From positions 24,854,172 through 24,918,171 of the forward strand of contig JAQMRL010000003.1 in NCBI GenBank assembly GCA_035578175.1: a stretch of DNA of 64,000 nt. The letters are read 5' to 3'. Within the stretch, counting starts at the first letter, position 1. Each line of letters begins with the position of its first letter. The position numbers were made by a program, and so were the translations under genes. The stretch is from Catonia carolina (lineage: Eukaryota > Arthropoda > Insecta > Hemiptera > Achilidae). The notes under the pieces were generated by a model. It worked only from the letters and a program-made list of their open reading frames with translations, was not told the DNA's origin and ran no database searches. This document shows positions 18,415 through 30,385 of this stretch, one piece after another.

Positions 18415-19477
18415 TAAAAAACTTGTGTAAAACACACAAATTTCTGTTGCTAATGTAGATAATGAATAATATGACCTATTTTTTATCATGAATGAATGAC
18501 ACAAAATGAAAATTGACCAGTTTGACTTAAAAATAGAGAAAATAAGTAATTGATTCTAAACTAGGCTCTGTAGAAAAAAATGCTTAAAATAAGTTATAGG
18601 TTTTTTTAATTTTTTATAACTTTGATTATAATTTTACACTTTTGTTGTAAAATGCACACTAAGGCCATAATTTTAAAGATCCCATTTTTTTACAAATTTT
18701 GATGAAAAGAAAATAGAAAATCACTCATTGCTGTTAAATCTAAACTAAGCGCTGTACAAAAAACCGCTTAAAATAAAATTTGTAGGTTTTTAAATGTTCT
18801 GCAACTCTGATTACACACTTTTTTCGCGAAAAGTATGTTAAGGCCGCAGTCTTAAAAAAAATCTAAATTTTTTTTACAGATTTTTATGAAAAATAGAGAA
18901 AATTACTAATTGTCGCTAAACTAACTATTGTACAAAAATAATGTTTGTAATAAAAGTTGTAGGTTTTTAAATATTCTACAACTTTGATTATAATATATAC
19001 TTTTCCCCTAGAATGCATATTAAGGCTGTAATCTTAACAAAAAAAACATTTTTTTCTAAGAGAGCACAGCTTCCTCAAGAATTTCAACAGACTTTGCGCA
19101 TACCCTATCTTGTAGACCAAAAAAAATTTAATAAATGAAGTGAATTTTTAAAAAATGTTGGAGCTGTTTTTGAGAAAACTGCAAAAAAGTGAAAAATCGC
19201 ACAAATAAACTACCTACTACTGTCAGTTGACCGATTTTTATGACATGTTCGTGTCAGTCCTCTTATGGTACCTAATTTTCGTACGAAGTTTCAACTTAAT
19301 ACGGTATTTTGTTCTTGAGATATTTTGTTCACACACACACAATGACCAATTGCTAAAAACATGTTTTTTTGGGTTCAGGTGGTTAAGTTAAATCCGCTGA
19401 AAACTCAATCTCGCAAAATCAACATGAAAACTATACTTTCCTTCCCTATATGCTCATGTAGCACGAGGCAAAGTAAT
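18415..19477 (-). mobile_element. Helentron/DINE-1-like repeat, copy 4 (old, three internal units)
   Basis: This is the most diverged copy and the longest. The internal unit that appears twice elsewhere occurs three times here, with the CTAAACTA word at about 18556, 18740 and 18915 (spacing ~184 and ~175 bp). The 3' hairpin and the 3' subterminal repeat are eroded, and the 5' subterminal repeat is mutated (GCACGAGGCAAAGT). Confidence 0.6.
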
Positions 19478-20253
19478 AAATTATCGGAAATTTTAACAGA
19501 GCAGGAAATTGCATAAATTTTATGAATAAGTGTATTTATTTAGACAATTTCCATAGAAAATAGTACACCAAAAAAAACAGCTATTGAAAAAATCTGTAAT
19601 TTTTATTGTTAATTTCTAATAGACTTGAAAAAAAATTTAATAAACAGTATTAAAAATTGTGTACGCTATGTAATTCTTTATTAATAATACCTCAAAATTT
19701 TCTTTTTCATACCTGATATTGTACATGACCACAAAATTTTTCGAATAAAGTAGGTAGGCCTAATTAATTTGAATTAAGGAAAATTTTTCAAGGAGATAAA
19801 GTAAACATTCAATTTAGGGTGTATTTTTAATTAAGGACAATTAAATTAGAGAGATTTGACTGTATAATATTTAGTTTCAGTATTGCACATGTACTGAGCG
19901 AATAATAAAATTAACTTAGTACTTTAGTGGTTACCCAAGAGGTAGAAAATTATCATTTTAAACTACCATTTTGTAAAATACATCTTAATATCATAATTAC
20001 CTTTTTTTACTTAGTAATGAGTTTTGTACATATTTAAATAAGTGTACTGAACACTGGAATTCATTCCAATATGTACAAAACTCATTACAAGGAATCAAAA
20101 GTAATATTATGATAACATGTTTTTTCCTGGTCCAGTTGAATGCCTTTGGACTAATTGTTACAGATGTCAAAAAATGTGATAAAGAATTACACAATAGAAC
20201 AACCACTATTAAAAGGATTACAAATTGAATAATTTAAAATATGAAAAATATAT
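19478..20253. other. Intergenic, with a perfect 20-bp hairpin at 20014..20088
   Basis: Mostly AT-rich with no gene. GTAATGAGTTTTGTACATAT at 20014..20033 is matched exactly by its complement at 20069..20088, with a 35-nt loop that itself contains GGAATTCATTCC. This could be a small hairpin element or a cruciform-forming remnant. Confidence 0.5.
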
Positions 20254-20970
20254 CTGTCGCCGATTTGTAAAAGGGGATATATCCAAAAAAAAATTTTTCT
20301 TAGATATTTGGCCATTTTATTCTATATTTACAGCTTTGTCGTAAAATATGTTTAAAAGGTTGCTAAACCTAGTAAAATGTATTTAAAAGTACTTTCAAAA
20401 GCTGTGTAAGGTTACAAAACGATGTATGTCCACAGTTAGTTAGTTCGCAATAAGAAATATGTCGACTGTATTTTATAGAGTTGCAAAATGGGATATATCC
20501 TCATAGTAGAGCATAGATACTTAATAATACTTTTCCAAAAAAGGACAAGTCCATTCATTATTCATTTATTAATATTAGGCCTATTGTTTTCGTTTGTATA
20601 AATGTTAAATATGTATTTAAGTATGTATAAATGTCGTATTCAGCAATATTTTAACGTTGAAAAAAATTTGAATAAGTTAAAAATTTGAATATTTTTATCA
20701 GAATTACCTATTTATTATAATAAATAAATGTTTTCAACCACAATGTTGGCTGTTCTGTACTCAGCTGTTGATGAATATTTTGTTGTATTAGAAGCACATG
20801 TTTTTGTAATTAAGAAAGTCAAGTTGAATTAAGATTTCATGGATTTCAGGGATATTCAGAGAACAGGTCATATTAATCTGGAAATAAAAGGAAAAGGCAG
20901 AAAAAATGCATCAAGAGACAAATTGGAAGAGAAATAAAGCAAAGAAAAAAAATCTGAATGAACAACAAAG

Positions 20971-22287
20971 TTGAAAGAACATATAATAAAAGCAGATGCT
21001 TTTTACAAAAAATTTCCAGAAAAAGAGGATGGTGTAGTAACATTCTTATTTGACTGCGAGAAAAATCAAGTAATGCCAAAAATTCTTGATCAGCAGGCAT
21101 ACTATGCGCGCCAGTTATATGTTTACAAATTTCACAATTTATCAAGGCTCATCACATGGACGGGTCAAAGTCAAAGTGGTCTAAGTCAGAAAACTAACTT
21201 TCGAGATAACTGATATTTTGTAAATTTTGCTACAGAACATTTAATTTTAATAACAAGTGACTTTTCGTTACTGTATTGCTTTACTAAGATATTATTTTGT
21301 TTTTTATTTATGTTAGTTAAGCTTATTATCATGATTCTGTTTAATTAGAGAGCAAAAAAAGAGACTTAGACCACTTTTCCTTACAAGAATATTTAGGTTT
21401 TCAAAACCAGTTATATTATAATGCATTGCAGGAAAGTGGTCTAAATCTGACTTAAACCACTTTGCTTTAAACATTGACTTAGACCACTTTGACATGATAA
21501 TCAGTCTACAGTAAATTCATTTATTTGGACTCAGAATGAATATAAGAAAGGGTCCAATGAGATAGGCTCACACCTCTTTTATCAGTTAAACAATACCAAT
21601 CCAACAAACATTCATTCAATAAGATTTTTTTCAGATGCCTGTGGGGCCAAAATAAAAATCAAACAGTTATTGGAATGTTAAGCAACTGGTTTCAAACGAA
21701 AGCAACTCCACAGGTAAACAGAATTTCATTATTTTTCCCAATAGTAGGTCATTCGTACCTACCACCAGAATGAGTCTTTGGGAGACTAGAAAAATTTTTT
21801 AAAGCAAATGACACAATTACAAGTTTAGAACATTATCTAAAAATTTTTGAAACTGAAGGTACTGTTGTAAGACTTCTACTAAATAATGAAAATTTTTGCG
21901 TGGGGTATGATTGGAAATCAGTAGTCCAAAATGTTATGAAACCTCCGGCTCAGTACGATTTTAAACTTGCTTCAACAAAATGTATATATTTTTTTAAAAA
22001 GCCAGCGTAATAACGTAATAGTCCAAGGAGAAACCCGTTGTGCAACAGATGTTGGAATTTCAAAAACCTTCTGCAAAAGAGGCAAATCTTTAAACATAAA
22101 TCTAGCAATAATAAACAAAGGAGTGCAGATATCTGTAGAAAAGAAAATGGATGTAACAAGACTTTTAAATGTTCACTTTGGAGAGAATTGGAGGGATAAC
22201 CAGGACCTTCTTCATTATTATAAATCTGTTATTGATGAAGAGGAAAATAAATTACCATTAGGTGCCTTTGAAGATGATGACATTTAG
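20971..22287 (+). pseudogene. Degraded transposase-like gene of a poorly characterised family
   Basis: The reading is broken by stops, frameshifts and an insertion but runs colinearly. KADAFYKKF..FDCEKNQ..YYARQLYVYKFHNLS is at 20971..21145. WTQNEYKKGSNEIGSHLF and IRFFSDACGAK are at 21515..21665. PIVGHSYLPP and VFGRLEKFFKANDTI are at 21735..21810. NFCVGYDW is near 21893, and a C-terminal part lies at 21967..22287 ending in GAFEDDDI. The SDxCG..N and GHSYLPPDRVFG hallmarks recall a widespread animal family that I remember as DUF7869, usually unannotated and often near transposon ends. The Pfam name is from memory. Confidence 0.55.
21170..21493. repeat. Nested insertion with four AAAGTGGTCTAAGTC repeats
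   Basis: The word AAAGTGGTCTAAGTC or its complement occurs at 21173, 21361, 21434 and (complement) 21476. The outermost pair forms perfect 18-bp inverted ends, GTCAAAGTGGTCTAAGTC (21170..21187) and its complement (21476..21493). The segment breaks the colinear transposase reading between KFHNLS and WTQNEY, so it is a later insertion. Confidence 0.55.
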
Positions 22288-22675
22288 GACATTTTTGAAG
22301 ATTATACTTATATTGTATAATTTCAAAAATATAAATAATATAATATAATAAAAAAGTAATTTTGTGAGTCTTAAGTAAGTTTTCTATAAATATTTTAAAA
22401 CATTGTGCTTAATCATTTAACTTTCCATGTTTTCCTTCCTGTTTCAATCAGTAATGATGCAAAACGGAGTAAGTCCACTTAACTTTTGCAAAAAGGGATA
22501 TGTCCATTCTTTTTTTTAAATTTAGGTAGAAAATATTATTGCTGATTTTCAAGCAATTGTGTCATAAATCCTACAATTTTTTTACTATTTTTGTGCAAAA
22601 TCATGATATCAGTTTTTATCGACTCCTGAAAAATTTTGTTGGAAGGACATACCCTCTTTTGCAAATGGGCGACAG

Positions 22676-23506
22676 TTATCAAAAATCTCCAGTACTCAAA
22701 AAAAAAAAAATATTAAGTTCACTAAAAATGTACTCTACATGTAATAATTGAAGTAGGTAATATTTAAGTTTAAAATTATTTTACAAACAATTTACCTAAA
22801 ATTACATAAAAAAGTGAAGTAATGAAAATAACTGAGTGCAATAAAATACCTTGTATGATCTTCTTAATGATTCGTTTTAATGTTAACGTCAGCAGTCTCA
22901 TGAACAGAATGGACAAATTATATCGTAATTGAACAGACTGCAAACATGCCGGTTAAGTCTTGCAATAGCCCAAACCACAAGTATTTTTATTGTTCTATTA
23001 TTAAGAATTATTTATTATCTTCTATATATCTAAAGAATTATTGCTGAACATTGGTAGTAAATTAATTAAAGTAACTGATTTTATTAATAAGCACACAAAT
23101 TCAATTACAATACAATAATAATTTAGTTAAAATTAAATTTTATTACACATTTTAAAATAAGCCTAAATAATTCTGAATAACCCTTAGTCACAACTATAAA
23201 AATAATATTAGAGCAATTTTTAAATTAGTAAAATAATTAAAAATACCATTGTTAGTTTATGAATTACAGGTAATCATAAATCTTCAAAATGTTTTACTAA
23301 CAAATCGTCTTTCAACACCAAGAAAAATTAGCATTATTTTAGATATAACACTGGGAAACACAGAATGTTACTCTGTTGACCCAAAAGTTTTAAATAAGTG
23401 GTTCAGAAAGCTATCCTAACTTCTCAATAAATAATTAGTTTTACGATTTATACTTAATGGGGCTTAATAAATTTTCTGTTTTTATTAAAATAATTGGTAA
23501 TTAAAC
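22676..23506. other. Intergenic, AT-rich
   Basis: No gene, repeat family member or clear terminal repeat is recognised here. Short open frames are compatible with chance in this composition. Confidence 0.5.
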
Positions 23507-23510
23507 TTAA

Positions 23511-24218
23511 GGGGAGTTCATACCGCGTATCTCACCAGTGTTAAATTAGCAGACTTTGAGACCCATTATCTCAGTAACTATTAATATTTGAAACCTATAA
23601 CTTTGAGGGATTATTTACGAATACAATAAGATGCTACTGATCCGCAGACATTAAAATAACACAACTTTTAAAAAAGTTATGAATTTTTTCTGACGGGGAC
23701 AATTTTTTCATAAAATTTCACATGTACAGTGCTGAATGAGGATCAACAGTACCACTATAACCTACTGAAGACACAGTAAAATATTCATTCATTTATGTTT
23801 TGTGGTTTCTGACAAAATGGGTCTTTTGTAAGAAATTAAATGTTTACAAATGAAACTAAATAATATTCAGACATAATAAACACAAAATAACACCCGAAAA
23901 AATTAATTTTTCCCTTTTCAACCACTATGCAAAATCAATATTATAACATACAACTGTCAAAACATAACCTACAAATCCAATAGAAAACAAGGAAAAAATG
24001 ACGTCTTCCTCATTTTCAGACATAAATAACTATGTCTGAAAATTTCACTGTCCAAAATTCCGAATCTCTAGACCTATTGTAAAAAATACATTTAAAATAT
24101 ATCTTGAGATCATATGCATATAAATTGTATACCAAATTAAACAGAAAATTCCAAATATAAATATTCGATAAAAAACAAAAATTTAATTATGGAATCAAAT
24201 TTTCAGTATGAACTCCCC
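23511..24218. mobile_element. 708-bp MITE with TTAA target duplication
   Basis: Perfect inverted ends GGGGAGTTCATAC (13 bp) are bounded by TTAA on both sides (23507..23510 and 24219..24222). G/C triplet ends next to TTAA point to the piggyBac superfamily. No transposase frame exists, so it is non-autonomous. Confidence 0.75.
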
Positions 24219-24296
24219 TTAAACATGATATCTTAGAGTATTTATAATTATTATAATTATAATATATCTAATCATGCAGGACTCTAATTTTAAATA

Positions 24297-24847
24297 CAGT
24301 ACAACCTCTTTTTTTTCGAAATAACAGGGACCTAAGGCAATCTGTAAAATCAAAAATCTGGGTAATAAGCAAAACAAATTCTTAAATAAGCAGACCTACT
24401 GTTTATTACAATAAAAAATTATGTTTTGTAACAAAATTACATAGAATTGTTTACAAGACATTAAAAAATATAACAATAACTTTTCATATAATTTTTTAAC
24501 AAAGAACTTGTCCACTGTCTTCTGTTTCAAACACATGTGGCATTTGAATGAAGCATGCTCATGCAAACGCTTTATCATTAATAGTTATTACAATACAGTA
24601 TTTTAGATAACATTTTATTACCATTATTGTACAATCTATACAGGTACAGTACATTTAATCAAACTAAAAAGCGAAAATTTGGCATACTTATAGTTATGTT
24701 CTTGCTATCATAAGTTAAAAATGATTACCTATGTGAACAACATAGCTATGTGTTATTAACTACGGTATGTGTTAATTTAAGAAAATGTCTACAAATCTGA
24801 TCCGTATTATCCGGATCAATGAGGGCTAGATAAACAAGGTTTTACTG
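24297..24847. mobile_element. Tigger/pogo-like non-autonomous element, 551 bp
   Basis: The element begins CAGTACAACCTC and ends AACAAGGTTTTACTG, with TA at 24295..24296 and 24848..24849. A subterminal CCGTATTATCCGGATCAATG near 24800 matches the GATTATCCGGA block common just inside such ends. The interior has no recognisable transposase. Confidence 0.6.
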
Positions 24848-24989
24848 TAGATAAAATAATAATTTCTGCTGAAACTGAAACTGATAGAAGATGATGTTGT
24901 TGACATCATGGGAATTACCACCTGGTCAAACAGGGTGTGATAACGGGATGGGGGATCTTCATTGAGAACATTTCTGAGGGGTAGTTAAA

Positions 24990-25690
24990 AAAATATCCAG
25001 TTTCAGGAACAGAAAAATGCACGGGGAATTAGTGACCAATATATATATCAACATACATTATAGAATGGTTACCTGGTTTTCTGCGATATCAATAAAAATC
25101 AATACCAGGAAAAAACCAGGCTGTATCATGGAAAGGCAGGTTCTGAAAAGTCTCCAATGGATGTGCTCCATAAATGTTTCCGATAATGTTGATGTCAGAG
25201 GTTCTTCCGCGCTCGTGAAGTTGTCTGGTTGTGTTGCGAATGTAATCATGAAATGAAGGGGTCAAAACATGTTCGTTTGCAATGGAATTTTGAATTCTGT
25301 AGAGAAAGCTCGAGATGATGCGAAGGATATGATTGTGGAAGGAATGAAATTTATTTTTGTTGGTTGTCGAAAGAAGAGGCTACCAGACCGGTGACCGTAC
25401 AGGAGGAAGGATCTGACAATGGCCGTGTAGATGATTACGTTGAGGGGAATGGAAATGGCCCTAGAATGAAGAATGGGGTGAGTTTATACAGGAGGATCCT
25501 ACCCTTACTTAGCTTCTCAGCAGCATGCCTCCCAAAGTTGAGCCATTTATCCAGCGTGATCCCCAAGTAACTCACACTAGTGGCCCAGACCAATGGATGG
25601 CTGTTGAAGTGAAGCAGCTCAGGTTGCTTAACTTTCACAGTGAAATTGATGGCCTTGCATTTCTCAGGGTTAGAGATCATTTCTGCTCTG
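24990..25690 (-). pseudogene. Jockey-like LINE reverse transcriptase 3' fragment
   Basis: The minus-strand reading gives NPEKCKAINFTVK at about 25665..25627, then HPLVWATSVSYLGITLDKWLNF, then RILLYKLTPFF and, after a frame change, TAIVRSFLLYGH near 25400. This is the thumb and post-thumb region of Jockey/CR1-type reverse transcriptases, just downstream of the active site (which is not preserved). Frameshifts and stops show it is dead. Confidence 0.65.
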
Positions 25691-28386
25691 AAGAAAACAG
25701 TAACTCATGTCAAAATCAGTTTGCTTAGTTAAATTATTTTTAATAAAAAATTAGTCATTAGGATATTGAAGAATCCGTCAGTAATATTGAAAAGAAACAT
25801 TATATACTCAAGAAACATAAATCTATTAGAATCGTGTATACATTAGGGGAATGACCTTAACGTTTGAATTTTCTCCGGGGAAAAAAATGTTTGAAATTGA
25901 TTGTGTCGCTATCTGACGACGCTGTCTTTAATCTACGTCATCTCTAAATTTCAATATGGTGAAGTTGTGTGTCTGTGGTTAATGTTGATGTTCAATGGCT
26001 ATGTTAGCAAGAAAGAAATAATTTTGTTTTTTGTTTGACAGCTTTATTGGAATAACACCTGCAGGTAATTATAATATTTTCTGTGTTATTTAACCGCACT
26101 TCTGTATTGTTGACCAATAAAATGAATTAAATTATTTTTGTTTTGACAGTTTGTTTCCCACCATCAAAATGTAAATATTATTATGGTTTTGTATTGTTGA
26201 ATTGTGTAATTAAAATAGTGGTGCGCTGTTTGTTGTTTTACCTCTATTCAATGTTGTTGTGGTGTAGGTCAGTATGTAAATTCAATGGTCATAATGTTAC
26301 ATTTTTAAAGTTGTGAAATTTTATGCAATAAATTTCGTTTAAAATTCTATTCGTTGCATCATGTAGTCTATTGTCTGTTATTCCTAGATCTGTTGCAGAA
26401 GTCAGAGTACAAAATATGACATTAGTTAGGTAGCCCTAATAACAAGAATGTTTTATTACAGCGCTTTTTCTGTATTTTTAGTCGGTTCGGCATAACGGTA
26501 CCGCGATTTGATGATCAAATTGTTTATATAACCTAACATCTGATATTGTTTTGACGTAAATATTTTAGATTGTGCCTAGCATCTGGACGATATCTTCCTG
26601 TTAAAAACTTGATATTTTGTTTTGGTTAAAAGATGAGAATCCATAGTTAAAGATGAATTATTTTAATTCATTAATTTTTTGTGGGTTTATAAAACAAGAC
26701 GTATAATTATACTAGTTAGCTTACTTGGTTTCCCTATTATGAAAAACGCTGATGTTTTAGCACCTGCAACTCCAGAATTGAACTTGTTGGAATGACTGAG
26801 TAAAACCTACCAGATTTTAAAACAATTCAGGTAAATAAGTTTTTTTAAAGTATTTAATATTTTCCCGTACACAGCATTCTATTTTTAATTTCTTTGTCTA
26901 ATCAAATTCTGAATGGCAGTATTTTATTGGTATGTAGATGATAAAAATGTCACTTAGATTAATTGTTATAACTTTTTAAACTATCACCACCAACACCGCA
27001 AAAGGTGCATAATTATTACACTATTTCTTTCGGAAACTTAATTTATTGACAAATTAGATTCCATTATATACCCCCGAAACAGAAACATCTTTCTTTGCGA
27101 TTACGATATTGTGGAATGATAGTAGTGTTGTGATTATACAAGGTAGTTTTAATTTTAATCTAGTAAATAAAAAAATTATTCACATTTGAAAGAACATGGA
27201 AAAATAAATTGTACAAGGTAGTTTCACTTTATTGAGGAGGCCATTAAGCAAAGATATCTTGTAAAATGGTTTTACTTGGGTTGTCCTCTATTTTAAAAGA
27301 CTTTTATCACATCTATAGTAGCTTGGAACAAGCATCATTGTGCTTATGGGAAGATGATTTGGCCATCCCACATCCTCTTGACTGTTCGGGGGCGCTCTTC
27401 TGACTGAACGAAACTCCTCTGACACGAAATTATACAGTTGATTCACATGTGTAAATACTGATTCAACAGGCCTAAATACTATATAATCTTACTAAAACAA
27501 TCATAAGTTCTAATTAGCAGCTCTGTGCTTCTGCTTTTAATAATTATAAGTGTGATTTTTAATATTTGAATTTATATAATGGAATCTGACCAACAAATCC
27601 AATCAATGGGTGTATTTAAGTCAATAATTTTATTGTATCATCATTGCTGTTAATGGTACTTACACAGACAGCAAAATTTGTATTTAGAACATTTTTTGTG
27701 TGACAAAGATCTTTAAAAGTTATTTAATGAAAGAAGAATTTTCTTTATTGTCCGATCAATTTTATTACGCAAGACTTAAAATTATAAGAATGAGCACTTA
27801 TGAAGTGGCAGTAAACAATTTTTAACAAGTGTTTGTCATCTAAGTTGTGTGTCCTGTCCTTCCTATCAGTAAATTTTATTTTGTGTATTACATTAAAAGT
27901 ACAGTGGAGAAGGGGTTGGTAATATTAAGTTTGTGAATAAATGATCTCAATTTAAGACTGGTATGAAACCTTTATTAACAGCACGTCTGAGCTTTTTTTT
28001 CTCTTTTTCACTTGCAATTTATCTTTATGGTCACCGTAAAAATAATCTTAACACATATTTTAAAACACAAAGAAGTCTGTTGATTTCCTCTTTATTTCCA
28101 TTAAATCAAATCTAATGTATCAACTGTTTACTGTTGGGAATATCGATGTAATTTTTTTAAGAACTGTGTAATTGTAAGACAACTTAGTTTAATCTCTGGT
28201 TTGCTAGTGATCTCTGGTTTATTTCCCAGTGATTGCTTACTTGAAGAGATACCTAATTGTGTTTGTTCTTGGAAAGTCAGCTGGTCACCAAAACAAGGAT
28301 ACATGTCTGAATGTTGTTACTTAACAAAAATTGTCTTGTTAACTTTAACAGCTGATTGGCTGGGCTTGCCACAAGGTCCTTAATTG
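25691..28386. other. Long intergenic stretch without a recognised gene
   Basis: No repeat family from elsewhere in the window was noticed here. At 25880..26063 the sequence is slightly GC/CpG-richer (CTGACGACGCTG, CTACGTCATC) and contains an ATG and a good donor (CCTGCAG|GTAATT at 26063). That could be a promoter with an untranslated exon, but nothing ties it to a gene. The remainder is featureless AT-rich DNA. Confidence 0.4.
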
Positions 28387-28930
28387 TCAAATGAATCTGA
28401 AGACTTGATCTTTCAACTGTCTTTTCAGGGTCCTATGGATTTTTTTACTCCTCAGCCTATTTCTTTGTATTCTACGGCCTATTGTCTCCTGTCTTCCCTG
28501 CCATCCTCCCTGAGATTTTTTTTCTTTACTCCTGATTTCTTTTCTGAGAATATATGGAAAATAGAACTTAATTTTTGCAGGGCTCGTATAGATTTGTTCT
28601 TTTCCTGCTCCATATACCCCATCATTTTCTGTCTTCCCAGTAACCCTCTTATAAATTCTTTGTTGTAATAGCATCTCGAATTCTGTATATCCATGAATTC
28701 CAAAGACTATCTCTTCTGTAATTTCCTGAGGCTATTCTTTGGATTTGCGTGTCCTTACCTGTCTGGTCTGTATTTTGTCCCAAAGTATACTAAGAACCAG
28801 CCCATTGCCTTATGTCTTAATTTTTCACGTGCTCCATTCTGTAGACTCTGCATGCCTTGTTTATTCGTGTAGCTTAGTATTTGCCAAAACATGGTACCAT
28901 AATATATCATCCCTCCAATGGTAAACTCGC
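28387..28930 (-). pseudogene. Possible LINE 3' coding remnant
   Basis: The minus strand has several overlapping open stretches. One reads IYYGTMFWQ..NKQGMQSLQNGAREKLRHKAMGW near 28920..28800, which resembles the LLYGSEVW..LQ..EM..LR block after the reverse transcriptase domain of non-LTR elements. A Lys/Arg/Glu-rich stretch follows to 28387. The similarity is weak, and no frame is intact throughout. Confidence 0.3.
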
Positions 28931-29155
28931 GAATGTGCAAATTTTGTGAATATGAGTTTGTTAGTACATGCTGATGTATACAACCCTACCAACGCTCGTT
29001 GTAGTAAACTCGCGAATATGTATCTTGTTCGGTTAGAGAGATACAGCCTTTGTAAAGTTACGAACATATACGAAGGTTAAAGAATAAAGCATTGAATTAG
29101 TTTTTTGCTCCCCTGTAAAACTGAGATTTTGCACATTTGCGAGTTTACCATTGGA
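28915..29155. mobile_element. ~240-bp MITE
   Basis: The ends match as inverted repeats: CCAATGGTAAACTCGCGAAT (28915..) against the complement of CCAATGGTAAACTCGCAAAT, continuing into GTGCAAAAT. Weaker pairing extends about 18 bp outward on both sides. A third internal copy of GTAAACTCGCGAAT is at about 29008. No coding capacity. Confidence 0.55.
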
Positions 29156-29189
29156 TGGGCGATATAGTTATGGGCTCTTTTTCATATTA

Positions 29190-29297
29190 CTGTTAATGCA
29201 GACAATGAAGGTAAAAAATAAAAAAATTCAGACTAACCAGGAATTGAACCCGGGACCTCTGCATAAAAGCCAGTTGTGCTGATCAGGTTGGCCATTA
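29190..29297 (-). repeat. tRNA-derived SINE, diverged
   Basis: On the minus strand a tRNA-like head (GGCCAACCTGATCAGCACAA, then GGTCCCGGGTTCAATTCC as the B box) leads into a shortened body with GTCTGCATTAACAGTAA. The foldback element at 29300 begins directly at its edge. Confidence 0.5.
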
Positions 29298-29299
29298 TA

Positions 29300-30381
29300 C
29301 AGGATGATTCAAAACCATACGGCAATCTCTTGGGATCTCATTCTAGCTAAAAATAAGAAAAAAAGTTCATATAAACATATGCCTGAAAACGCTTAGTTAG
29401 CGAATTACGGCTAGCGAAAAATTTCACCTAGAACTCTGTACTCTTGGTGAAGTAAGGCCGTATGAAAATGTTAAAGGTAATTACAAAGATACAAATACGA
29501 TTGTTTCCTATGTTTTTTAATCTAAAAAATTGAATAAAATTGGTTTCAGAGCTGTAAATGCAATACTTTCAGAGATATCTTACATAAAACACAAGAATTG
29601 GTGCAAAGAAATAACACATTCTTGTGTTAACGTAAGATTACTTCCATAAATGGTAAATAAAGGTATATTTTTTCTTAAATAAATTTGTAGAAAATTTAAT
29701 TCTGAAAAGATTCATGTGAATTACTCAGGAAAAAAATAATAATAAATATTGAAATTTCGCTTTATTTAAAATCAAAACAGACGCACATTCTTAACTGCAT
29801 AAAATATTAACTCATATTTAGGTTGGGAGTAACAGCTGATAAATGATCAGCTGTTACTCCCAACCTAATATTTTATGCAGTTAAGAATGTGCGTCTGTTT
29901 TGATTTTAAATAAAGCAAAATTTCAATATCTATTATTAATTTTTTTCCTGAGTAATTCACATGAATCTTTTCAGAATTACATTTTCTACAAATTTATTTA
30001 AGAAAAAATACACCTTTATTTACCATTTATGGAAGTAATCTTACGTTAAACACAAAAATGTGTTATTTCTTTGCACCAATTCTTGTGTTTTATGTAAGAT
30101 ATCTCTGAAAGTATTGCATTTACAGCTCTGCAACCAATTTTATTCTATTTTTGGGATTAAAAACCATAAGAAACAATCGTATTTGTATCTTTGTAACTAC
30201 CCTTAACATTTTTATATGGCCTTACTTCACCGAGGGTACAGAGTTGTAGGTGAAATTTTTCGCTAGCCGTAACTCGCTAACTAAGCGTTTTCAGGCATAT
30301 GTTTATATGAACTTTTTTTCTTATTTTTAGCTATAGAATGAGATCCCAAGAGATTGCCTTATAGTTTTGAATCACCCGGTG
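29300..30381. mobile_element. Foldback element: 1082-bp near-perfect palindrome
   Basis: Two ~540-bp arms (29300..29840 and 29846..30381) are inverted copies with few differences and one ~11-bp indel. They are separated by only 5 nt (AAATG) at 29841..29845. The ends read CAGGATGATTCAAAAC and the complement of CACCGGGTGATTCAAAAC, flanked by TA (29298..29299 and 30382..30383). No protein is encoded. A shorter relative lies at 50649..51270. Confidence 0.8.
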
Positions 30382-30385
30382 TATA

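Larger units (their letters stand above)
20254..22675 (+). mobile_element. 2.4-kb TIR transposon with an unusual transposase-like remnant
   Basis: The inverted ends share CTGTCGCC, then ATTTG.AAAAG and GGATATRTCC over about 35 bp (20254.. and the complement ending at 22675). Related words (AAAAAGGGATATGTCC at about 22487, AAAATGGGATATATCC at about 20487) repeat further in, like subterminal binding sites. Between the ends lies one degraded coding region on the plus strand. A clear target duplication was not resolved. A second repeat has inserted at 21170..21493. Confidence 0.6.

Noticed and set aside
21313..21495. Minus-strand frame with SKWSK..FKSDLDHF pattern
   Set aside because: It translates the AAAGTGGTCTAAGTC repeats of the nested insertion.
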